Below are positions 56,523 through 64,000 of a stretch of 64,000 nucleotides of DNA, in pieces. This DNA is from Leptospira inadai serovar Lyme str. 10 (lineage in GTDB: Bacteria > Spirochaetota > Leptospiria > Leptospirales > Leptospiraceae), in contig NZ_AHMM02000025.1 of NCBI RefSeq assembly GCF_000243675.2, forward strand, positions 978,092 through 1,042,091. Reading direction: 5' to 3'. A model generated the notes under the pieces. That model worked only from the letters and a program-made list of their open reading frames with translations. It had not been told where the DNA came from and made no database searches. Positions within the stretch are counted from its first letter, which is position 1. Every line of letters starts with the position of its first letter. The translations under genes were made by a program, and so were the position numbers.

Positions 56523-59500
56523 ATGGAATCGAGATTTCTATCGAAGAACTATGTCTTTCTTTGTATTATTTTCCTAGGAATTTCCACCGGTTCCGATCGG
56601 GTCTTTTCCCAGCCCGCTGTTCCTCCCAATCTGAACGCACCCCAGTTTGATCCGAACGTTCTGGCGACGACATATTCCTCCGCCGCGAGCCGGTTTTCGA
56701 ACGCCGCCGACTACGATAATTACGTCCTCAACGAATTACAATATTATAAAACGGCATACGAGGCAGCTCTGGACCAGGAGATCACCGCTTACGTGAATTC
56801 CATCCAGACCCAGGACAGTTTTAATAGCGTTCAAGACTACAAAAACTATGTTCAGGACGCCTTGAAGTCCCAGGAGGATCAGGCCTTGACCGCGTTTACG
56901 GTTGCGGCGGATATCCAGGCCTACGCCGAACAGGATGCTTTTTTGAAACAGATTTTCGGCGCCGACTATGTGCAAACGGAGGCGGATAAGGCGAGCTTTA
57001 CGACTCAATTGAATACCGCTTTGGCGTCGAACGTGGATTTGTCGAAACCGGTGGGAACTCAGACCGTTTCGGAAATCCAAACCCAGTGGAACCAGGCGTA
57101 CAATACGAATTTGCAGAACGGACTGGCTCAGTACGAGTACGGTCTGCAAACCATGACGAGCAATTACCAGGCTTTGCTGAGTCAGATCAATCAAACGGAC
57201 GCGAATTACCAGGCGAATCTATCCCAAATCAATCAGTACAAACAGAATATCGTGGGTCAGGTTCAATCCTTGGTTTCGAATGTTCAAAATTACTTAAATA
57301 CGGAAAATTTATTTTGGGTGGATCCAGCGACTAAAACGACTCTGACGGCGGATGGCCAGAATTTACAGACCTTTTTAAATCAGATCCAAACCGATATCAC
57401 CCAAAACCAACCTCTAACTACGATCGTAAGCGACCTGAATGCCTTTTTGCAAACCGAGAGCTCGATTGGGACCGGTAATGCAGCAAATTATAATGCGTTG
57501 GCTTATCCATCGACTCCCGTCAGTTATGCAAATGGCTTTGCAAGTATCCCTACAATGTCGTGGCAATCTGGCTCTGTCGGATACAATGATGTCGGCTTGT
57601 CAAAAGAACTTCAATCTTATCTAGACGGAAGTATTACACAATCACAGTTTATTTCCTGGTTAAACGGCGGAATCGGGAATGGTTTAAATTTAGGTTTGAG
57701 CGGAGGAATTCAGGTGTATCAAATTCAAACTGCCGATTTGCAAGCTTTCAATAATAATGGAGGATACTGCAATGATATTTTCGGCTGTGGAATTCCAGGA
57801 TTATTTGGGGGGTGGACTGTTCTACCGTTTTTGAATCTGAATGCTGTATATAGCCAAGCAGGTGCAAATTTCGTGAATTATATTGAAAACGATGTGGTCG
57901 GCTGGGGAGGACTTGGCGGGACGGTGGCTCACGTTTCGACAGAAAATGACGTACACATTCTTTTATCCTACAAAACTTACGATCCGAATGCAGCCCAGAA
58001 CGCCAGTGAATGGAATTCGTTAGTTGCCCAACTCAATTCGTTTTCTGCCAATATCACCAATAACGTACTCCCTGCGATTTCGAATTGGGAGATCCAGGCC
58101 AATCAATACCAGTCTCAGTACAATGCGTTTTTAGCGCAAAAACAACAAACCATCGCTAACGCCCAGGCCAATTTTACGGCCGGGGTGCAGGCGTTGCAAT
58201 CCCAGGAAGCATCTTGGTATATCAATATGGATAACCTGAAAAAGAACGCTGCGGGGGAATTTGCACAGGCATCGATAAATGCAAGTAATCTAAATGCAGC
58301 CGATCTGTTTACGGCGTTACCATCGGCCACCTCCAATACGGGAGTGGGGAGCGTCCTCGACCAAATCAATTCTAGGTTTCAGAATTTAGCGTTTTCCTTA
58401 CCTAGCTCGAATACAAATCTACCGGATAACTCCGCCTTACAAACTGTGTCGACGTCGTTGACTCAAGGGATCACCGCAGCGGAGAACGTGTCCTTGTTAA
58501 GCGCAGCGAATACGGCGTTGCTGAATAGTAGAATGAGCTATATAGACGGAATGGTAGCGAATCTATCGAGTCAGTTAACGTTTACGGATAGCGGACTTGG
58601 TCAATTACTAAAAGCGAATGGAGATACGATCTATACAGGTAAGGCTGGAAAAGACGGAAACCAATACATAGCGGATATAGACGGAAATATGAAGCGGGAT
58701 GCGAACGGAAACGGGATCACGTTGCAGAGTTTTATCAACTCGACTTGCGGGCAAGGACTTGCGAACGCGGCTTGCGCAGCGTATACGACGAAGGAATACG
58801 CGAGCGTGGTTGCGAATGCAGATGGGTCGATCACACTCACGAAGAATATGCATACGGGGACGTCATCACTGACCGGCGGAGATGCGGGCGACTCAGGTAA
58901 TTATAGATACGATACGACACAAAGACAGTTTACGATTGCGGCTCCTGGAGTGGTTGCCTTGGATTCCCAGAATACTACCGTAACCGGGAATATGGGAATG
59001 GATTCTAATGGGGGCTCAAAGGGCAGCCTCATGAAATTTACCGGGGTTAAGTCCGGTACTTCGCTGAACATATTCGATTCCTCATCCGTGGGAAATCTGG
59101 TGAGTTCCGCCTTTACGAATCTGCAAGATTATATGAGCGGGGCCAATTTACAAAAAATGGCGCAAGAAATGACAGGCGGACTCGGGTATATAGACAAACA
59201 GGACTCGATGCTGCTCTCGGCTGCACAAACAGACGCACAAAACAAAGCGCAAACAGCGTCCTTAATCGCAGATTATGCGAAGAACGTATTACTAGGCGGA
59301 GTGAGTACGGGAGATTGGGTGAAAGGGCAAGTCAAGTCAGCGACCCAGAGCTTGATAGCGACAGCACTCTCGAATACATTCGATTTATCACCTGAGGCTG
59401 CGTCATTTTTAGCAGGAGCCTGGCAGGATAAGATAGCAGCTAAGAACGCACAGCATTCGATTAATAATTCGTTTACAAACGTAGGGACTCTCGTGGCTAC

Positions 59501-61292
59501 GGGAGGCATGAGCCTAGTCGCGGGCGCTGAGCTAAAGATCACGAGCAATATCCCTGGACTGAGTGGGATCTCAAAGGCAATTATGGATGTATCGTATCCG
59601 GGACAAGAAGCGGATATCCAGAAATATAAGAACGATAAATTCCAGGCGTATGGACTCGCAGTTACAGAGTTCGGGAAGATGAACGGCTGGGATCCGACAG
59701 TGATCCAACAATTCTCACAATACGCCGTGGATGCGATGAGAAACAAATCAGCGAAGCAGGAACTAGGGATGACGGGACCTGCCTTGTCATTAGGAAGAAT
59801 CGGAAACGAACTGAACACGATGGCAGCCTCCCTCGAAGGACCTCTTGCGGAGGGAATGGGAGCTTTGACCCATGCTATCTCTACGGGGCTAGCAGGATTA
59901 CACGTAATCTCGGGATCTAAGGCAGAAGACTTTAACGATGCTACTAGAATCGCAATCAATGATATCAAGCTAAAGGGCAATAAGGATGCAGTGACTCAGT
60001 ACAAGGCAGACCAGGTGAGTAGCGCGGGGTTTGTAGTACAGCAGTACGGCAAGGCCAATGGCTGGTCCCAGGCTCAAATCGATCAGTATGCTAAGATGGC
60101 TGAACAGTTTGTGCAAAGACAACAAGGAAAGCAAGAACTGAATCGGGACAAACTGCTGCTAGATGCTGCAAACTTAGCCACCGGAGGCTTACTCGAAGCC
60201 GACCAACAGCTATTGCACGGTGGACTCGAGAGTACGGTTGCTAAGTTTGCCGGCGGAGTGATGAAGACACTGGGAGATCTAGGCCACGACTTAGGTGTAA
60301 TATCCGCAAGCGATAATAAAAGCATCTACAAACAATCATCAGACTTTCAACATACGATCGACCTTTCGAAAGCGAAGGGAGAGGCAAATACCGGGAATGT
60401 AAGCTTGAGCCAACAAATCAAGCAGGCTACGAGAGACAAGGTATTTGATGCGATCGGTGAGATGCTATCTCCCAATTTTGGAGGAGCAGACCCTCATGCG
60501 ATCGGACAATTACTAGAACAGTACGAGAACCAGCAAACCGCTAGGAAGAATGCAGCGAACCAGAGACTGGAAGATGCAGCACAAGGAGTGGCGATTGTAA
60601 CTGCTGCAATCATCACAGGACTCTCGGGAGGAGCGGGAGCTCCATTACTCGAGGCGGCCACTGCCCTCTCCACCGGAGCAGCAGTCACGGCAGATGGCGC
60701 AATGATGCTAACGGCAGTAGGGGCCAATATAGCAACCCAAACGTATGTGGGAAGTAGAGTTGGAGGGACGAACGGAGCGGTAGCAGGATTTGCGAATGGA
60801 ATCATCAGCGCAGCCACGATGGCGACAGAAACTCCGGTATCGGGATATGTAAGCTATACACCTCACCAAAACGCAAATATCATAACCGGTCAACAGGAAG
60901 TGGCCGGGGGCTGGGGAGGTGGAGTAACGGGAGCGATACAGAAGGTGGGAGGAACTCAGTATGGACTGAATGGAGGCTTCTCATTTACTCCAGGAAGTGG
61001 ATTAAACCTAAACGTGAATGTAAACCTTCCGAGTACCAATGGATCGTACGTTGGAGTTAGTTATAATGCTAGTAATGGAAGCCATTCAGGAAACGGAGGC
61101 TTTACCTTTGCAAAATCAGGAAGTAATAATTTAGGACTGAACGTATCAGCGAGCGATACGGGTGTAGTAAACGTAGGTGCTAACTTAAGTAATGAACAAA
61201 AAGGTTGGAGTAGTCTTGGCGGAGCATTCTTAAACTTCTCGAATACGGGAGACATTACGTTTAGTAATCAGTTTAGAGGTGCAAACACGTAA
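56523..61292 (+). CDS. Very long secreted protein (TIGR04388-type), C-terminus truncated by IS66
   Basis: 1,589 residues. Signal peptide to about residue 29 (FLCIIFLGISTGSDRVFSQ). Residues about 45-300 are helical and Gln/Asn/Tyr-rich (SQINQTDANYQANLSQINQY). A lower-GC block (about 315-485) is rich in Gly/Asn. From about 530 there are long coiled coils, then a segment (658-780) that recurs downstream of the IS. Two related blocks of about 125 residues begin at 1036 and 1161 (FQAYGLAVTEFGKMNGW / VSSAGFVVQQYGKANGW). The C-terminus is beta-rich and glycine/asparagine-rich. The last codon (ACG) and the stop TAA overlap the IS66 left inverted repeat, so the natural C-terminus is lost. I recall the family as TIGR04388; role unknown, probably surface or contact-related (inference). 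Confidence 0.8.
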   Translation: MESRFLSKNYVFLCIIFLGISTGSDRVFSQPAVPPNLNAPQFDPNVLATTYSSAASRFSNAADYDNYVLNELQYYKTAYEAALDQEITAYVNSIQTQDSFNSVQDYKNYVQDALKSQEDQALTAFTVAADIQAYAEQDAFLKQIFGADYVQTEADKASFTTQLNTALASNVDLSKPVGTQTVSEIQTQWNQAYNTNLQNGLAQYEYGLQTMTSNYQALLSQINQTDANYQANLSQINQYKQNIVGQVQSLVSNVQNYLNTENLFWVDPATKTTLTADGQNLQTFLNQIQTDITQNQPLTTIVSDLNAFLQTESSIGTGNAANYNALAYPSTPVSYANGFASIPTMSWQSGSVGYNDVGLSKELQSYLDGSITQSQFISWLNGGIGNGLNLGLSGGIQVYQIQTADLQAFNNNGGYCNDIFGCGIPGLFGGWTVLPFLNLNAVYSQAGANFVNYIENDVVGWGGLGGTVAHVSTENDVHILLSYKTYDPNAAQNASEWNSLVAQLNSFSANITNNVLPAISNWEIQANQYQSQYNAFLAQKQQTIANAQANFTAGVQALQSQEASWYINMDNLKKNAAGEFAQASINASNLNAADLFTALPSATSNTGVGSVLDQINSRFQNLAFSLPSSNTNLPDNSALQTVSTSLTQGITAAENVSLLSAANTALLNSRMSYIDGMVANLSSQLTFTDSGLGQLLKANGDTIYTGKAGKDGNQYIADIDGNMKRDANGNGITLQSFINSTCGQGLANAACAAYTTKEYASVVANADGSITLTKNMHTGTSSLTGGDAGDSGNYRYDTTQRQFTIAAPGVVALDSQNTTVTGNMGMDSNGGSKGSLMKFTGVKSGTSLNIFDSSSVGNLVSSAFTNLQDYMSGANLQKMAQEMTGGLGYIDKQDSMLLSAAQTDAQNKAQTASLIADYAKNVLLGGVSTGDWVKGQVKSATQSLIATALSNTFDLSPEAASFLAGAWQDKIAAKNAQHSINNSFTNVGTLVATGGMSLVAGAELKITSNIPGLSGISKAIMDVSYPGQEADIQKYKNDKFQAYGLAVTEFGKMNGWDPTVIQQFSQYAVDAMRNKSAKQELGMTGPALSLGRIGNELNTMAASLEGPLAEGMGALTHAISTGLAGLHVISGSKAEDFNDATRIAINDIKLKGNKDAVTQYKADQVSSAGFVVQQYGKANGWSQAQIDQYAKMAEQFVQRQQGKQELNRDKLLLDAANLATGGLLEADQQLLHGGLESTVAKFAGGVMKTLGDLGHDLGVISASDNKSIYKQSSDFQHTIDLSKAKGEANTGNVSLSQQIKQATRDKVFDAIGEMLSPNFGGADPHAIGQLLEQYENQQTARKNAANQRLEDAAQGVAIVTAAIITGLSGGAGAPLLEAATALSTGAAVTADGAMMLTAVGANIATQTYVGSRVGGTNGAVAGFANGIISAATMATETPVSGYVSYTPHQNANIITGQQEVAGGWGGGVTGAIQKVGGTQYGLNGGFSFTPGSGLNLNVNVNLPSTNGSYVGVSYNASNGSHSGNGGFTFAKSGSNNLGLNVSASDTGVVNVGANLSNEQKGWSSLGGAFLNFSNTGDITFSNQFRGANT

Positions 61293-61347
61293 GCGCCTAA
61301 TCAAGCCCACCTTTTGCTCCTCGGCCAATCGTGCTAAACTATTTTTA

Positions 61348-61620
61348 ATGAACAGAACAAATGTAGATTGGCAGCAAGAGTTTGAGGAATTTTCAAAAAG
61401 TGAACTTTCGCGACCGCAATACTGCAAAAAGAAAGGACTAAAATACTCGGCCTTTCGTTACCACTGGGAGAGGCGAGCTAAGATTCAGCAAAAAGAAGAG
61501 GGCTTTGTAGAAGTTCCTCAATCTGTTTCAAACAGCATTTCGTCGGTAGGGTCTGAATTTTTGACCCTAAAAATAGATTCTTCCGGCAAGGCTTTGCTAC
61601 AAGTAAAACCTTCAGTTTAG
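61348..61620 (+). CDS. tnpA: IS66 accessory protein TnpA
   Basis: 90 residues from ATG 61348: MNRTNVDWQQEFEEFSKS, LSRPQYCKKKGLKYSAFRYHW, the HTH-like N-terminal pattern of IS66 OrfA proteins, and a C-terminal LTLKIDSSGKALLQV strand. It is intact. tnpB starts 10 bp after its stop. Confidence 0.88.
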   Translation: MNRTNVDWQQEFEEFSKSELSRPQYCKKKGLKYSAFRYHWERRAKIQQKEEGFVEVPQSVSNSISSVGSEFLTLKIDSSGKALLQVKPSV

Positions 61621-61629
61621 TTTGGGACA

Positions 61630-61955
61630 ATGGAGCTAAATCCCGGCAGAAGAAAAGTGTATTTACGACCTGGAGTCACCGACTTAAGGAAATCGATTAA
61701 TACACTTGCTATCATTGTAGAAGGCAAAATGAAGAAGGACTTGTATTCGGAGAGTGTATTTCTATTCTGCAATCGCAAGAAAGAAAACTGAAAATGCTCT
61801 ACTGGGACAAGAGCGGGTTTTGTCTTTGGCAGAAAAGATTAGAGGAGAGTAAATTTCCGTGGCCGAACTCAGAGGAAGAAGTTCGAAAGATTCCGGTAGA
61901 AAGATTTCATTGGCTTTTAAACGGGATCGATTTCTTTAAAGAGCATAGAAACTAA
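61630..61955 (+). pseudogene. tnpB: IS66 TnpB with an internal frameshift
   Basis: Frame 1: MELNPGRRKVYLRPGVTDLRKSINTLA ... SVFLFCNRKKEN, stop at 61789. Frame 2 continues LKMLYWDKSGFCLWQKRLEESKFPWP ... WLLNGIDFFKEHRN to 61955. Joined they give a normal TnpB (about 108 residues; YWDKSGFCLW is the hallmark). The shift lies in an A-rich run AAGAAAGAAAAC (61778-61789), so a replication slip or programmed shift is possible. Confidence 0.85.
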
Positions 61956-62016
61956 AATATAAGAAGTGAGCTGAAAAGATTGACTAATTTAATCGCAAAA
62001 TCTACATTTAGATGCC

Positions 62017-63594
62017 GTGTCCTTAGATATAAACGAACTGCCGAATGATGTAGAAGAACTAAAGAAGATTATTATATTCCAAAATAATAAGTACTCTGAA
62101 GAATTGCGACTCCAAAGACAGAAAGAAGCCGAGCATCTCGACCAAATTGAGCGCCTAAAGATCCAACTATTCGGAAGAAGGACGGAGAAATGGAGCCAAA
62201 TCGAGATAGACCAAGGACTTCTTTTTAACGAAATAGAAAATTCCCTACAGAAGGATTCCACCTAACCTGAGGAAAAAAGCCTCTTCACCCCGGTTAAAAG
62301 TCACACTAGAAAGAAAACGGGTCGTAAGCCGTTCCCTGATTATTTCCCTCGAATCAAGATCTTACACGATATTCCCGAAATCGAAAAAACCTGTTCTTGT
62401 GGGCATGAGCTGACTCGAATCGGAGAGGAAAGCTCCGAGAAGCTGGATCTAATTCCGGCAAAAATCCAAGTCGAAGTTCATATTCGCCCTAAGTATGCGT
62501 GCAAGCATTGTGAAGGGACTTCCGATGAAAATCAACCTGTCGTTAAAATAGCACCAGTTCCCAATCAAATCGCTGAAAAGAGTATGCTTTCATCGAGCTT
62601 TTTAGCGTACACACTTACTCAGAAGTTTGCAGATGCTCTTCCTTTCTACAGACAAGCAGGAATTCTTCAAAGATCGGGAGTCGATATTTCAAGAACAACT
62701 TTATCGAATACTGCGATCCAAGTATATGAAAAGCTTTCTCCATTGATTGAGGATATAAGAAAGGAGCTTTTTGAATCGAAGTATTTACAGATAGATGAGA
62801 CGGTTCTCCAAGTGTTAAACGAACCGAAAAAGTCGAATACGGCCAAATCCTATATGTGGGTGATTCGGGGATTTATCCGAGAAAAACCGGTAGTATTATA
62901 TCATTATGAACCGAGTCGGAGTGCTAAGTTTTTAGAAGAATGGATTTCCAACTTCGAAGGGATTATCCAAACAGACGGTTTTGAATCTTACGATTCTTTA
63001 TTGAAAGTAAAATCAAAGATTCTTCATGCAGGATGTTGGAATCATGCTCGAAGGAGATTCTTTGAAATTTTAAAAATAGATCCTAAGAACGCTCAAGCAG
63101 AATGGATCGTAAAGGAAATCGGTAAGCTCTACACAATCGAGTCGAAGGCCAGAGAAGAAAATCTAAATTCCGAAGAACATTTAAAACGGAGACAATCTGA
63201 ATCCAAGCCGGTCGTTGATGAGATCCGTTCCTGGATGAATAAACGAATTATAGAAGTCGCTCCGAAATCTTCGATGGGTAAAGCCCTTGGTTATCTCGCT
63301 GGCCAATGGGAAAAATTGCTCATCTTTTTGGACCATCCGGAATTGCAATTGGATACAAATCTGGTCGAGAATGATATTCGTCCTTTTGTGATCGGAAGAA
63401 AAAATTGGCTCTTCTCTGGCTGCCCGGAAGGAGCGACTGCAAGTGCAGGATTTTATTCTTTAGTTCAAATTGCAAAGCTCGCGGGAGTCGATCCTTATGC
63501 GTATTTGCGGGATCTATTTAAGTCATGGGAAAGCGAGCCGAGGAGTCTTTCTTGTCAGGATCTGCCGCAACTCGCTATACCTGTGCTTGATTAG
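62017..63594 (+). pseudogene. tnpC: IS66 transposase TnpC with in-frame stop
   Basis: GTG 62017 starts SLDINELPNDVEELKK and a leucine-rich coiled coil; an in-frame TAA at 62263-62265 interrupts it, after which the same frame runs to 63594. Landmarks: zinc-finger CSCGHEL ... CKHC, and the DDE catalytic acids in LQIDETVL, IIQTDGFESYD and NLVENDIRPFV. With the stop removed this would be a full-length TnpC of about 525 residues. Reinitiation at ATG 62584 would yield a 336-aa fragment containing the DDE triad. Confidence 0.9.
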
Positions 63595-63602
63595 GCGGTT
63601 AC

Positions 63603-64000
63603 TGTTAAGCGCAGCGAATACGGCGTTGCTGAATAGTAGAATGAGCTATATAGACGGGATGGTAGGGAATCTATCGAGTCAGTTAACGTTTACGGATAGC
63701 GGACTTGGCCAGTTACTAAAAGCAAATGGAGATACGATCTATACAGGTAAGGGTGGAAAAGACGGAAACCAATACATAGCGGATATAGACGGAAATATGA
63801 AGCGGGATGCGAACGGAAACGGGATCACGTTGCAGAGTTTTATCAACTCGACTTGCGGGCAAGGACTTGCGAACGCGGCTTGCGCAGCGTATACGACGAA
63901 GGAATACGCGAGCGTGGTTGCGAATGCAGATGGGTCGATCACACTCACGAAGAATATGCATACGGGACGTCATCACTGACCGGCGGGGATGCGGGGGACT
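63603..64000 (+). pseudogene. Duplicated internal segment of the long secreted-protein gene
   Basis: From TGTTAAGCGC at 63603 the sequence repeats 58495-58892 with only a few substitutions (e.g. GTAGCG/GTAGGG, AAGGCT/AAGGGT) and continues past the window end. A one-base deletion in a G run (four G at 58857-58860, three G at about 63965) shifts the frame so translation ends MHTGRHH. It has no start of its own; it is a fragment fused to the IS66 right end. Confidence 0.88.

Larger units (their letters stand above)
61289..63602 (+). mobile_element. IS66-family insertion sequence, defective
   Basis: 2,314 bp. Terminal inverted repeats GTAAGCGCCTAATCAAGC (61289-61306) and, on the complement of 63585-63602, GTAACCGCCTAATCAAGC: 17/18 match. 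Three genes in the usual order tnpA-tnpB-tnpC. No 8-bp target duplication: GCAAACAC on the left, TGTTAAGC on the right. tnpB is frameshifted and tnpC has a stop codon, so this copy is not autonomous. Confidence 0.92.

Noticed and set aside
59273..59980. 235-codon minus frame inside the long secreted-protein gene
   Set aside because: Antisense shadow of a compositionally biased coding region; no start signal or family match.
63470..63979. 169-codon plus frame spanning IS66 end and the duplicated segment
   Set aside because: Starts out of frame within tnpC and only by chance joins the displaced gene copy; not a fusion gene with its own start.

Overview
The window looks like a chromosomal segment of a Leptospira species. 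Support comes from Leptospira-type protein families (a very long secreted protein of the kind I remember as TIGR04388, an LA_3751-like membrane glycosyltransferase, paired Crp-type cAMP-binding proteins), moderate GC content, frequent GTG/TTG starts, and many genes recognisable only at genus level. Species cannot be fixed from the sequence; an intermediate (P2-type) lineage is a guess.

Layout. 1-2.4 kb: DUF4178 protein (cut by the window edge) and an unknown secreted protein. 2.5-5.7 kb: copper module copA-copZ divergent from cueR, with a textbook CueR operator/promoter. 5.8-12.8 kb: four-gene minus-strand operon (envelope FlgD/OmpA-like, NRDE, PilZ), then cstA-nudix, a DnaJ-domain protein and a YHS lipoprotein. 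13-15.7 kb: a probable bufferin-type RiPP metallophore locus (DUF692 oxidase + DUF2063 partner, convergent with a six-cysteine precursor peptide) and a YceI protein. 16-20.2 kb: glycosyltransferases and two unknown cytoplasmic proteins. 20.3-29.2 kb: a 32-copy heptamer repeat, rpsT, tRNA-Val, glmM-glmS-glmU operon, acyl-CoA carboxylase beta subunit, amtB-glnK behind a sigma-54 promoter. 29.3-43 kb: prmC, tRNA-Arg, cyclic-nucleotide receptors, amidohydrolase, degenerate LytM protein, fusA, trkH, UbiA-type prenyltransferase, thioredoxins, phaR. 43-51 kb: HEAT protein, tRNA-Val, tandem ferritin-like PF10118 proteins, a short UvrD-type helicase, a YwaF-type membrane protein, a PD40/OmpA outer-envelope protein.

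From 51 kb on the window becomes an accessory, recombining zone: CRISPR repeat remnants without cas genes, a 72-bp direct repeat bracketing toxin-antitoxin genes, decayed vapC and rpn genes, fragments of a duplicated lipoprotein gene, and a 1,589-residue secreted protein whose end is supplied by the inverted repeat of a defective IS66 element. Beyond the IS, an internal segment of the same long gene recurs and runs off the window.

A dispersed non-coding repeat (about 130-230 bp, ends related to CAGAGGACAG/CTGTCCTCTG, internal hairpin) occurs at six intergenic loci, roughly nine copies in 64 kb. It has seeded the heptamer expansion and sits at gene break points. Functionally the strongest theme in the first 16 kb is copper/thiol metal handling (CopA, CopZ, CueR, YHS protein, bufferin-like peptide).
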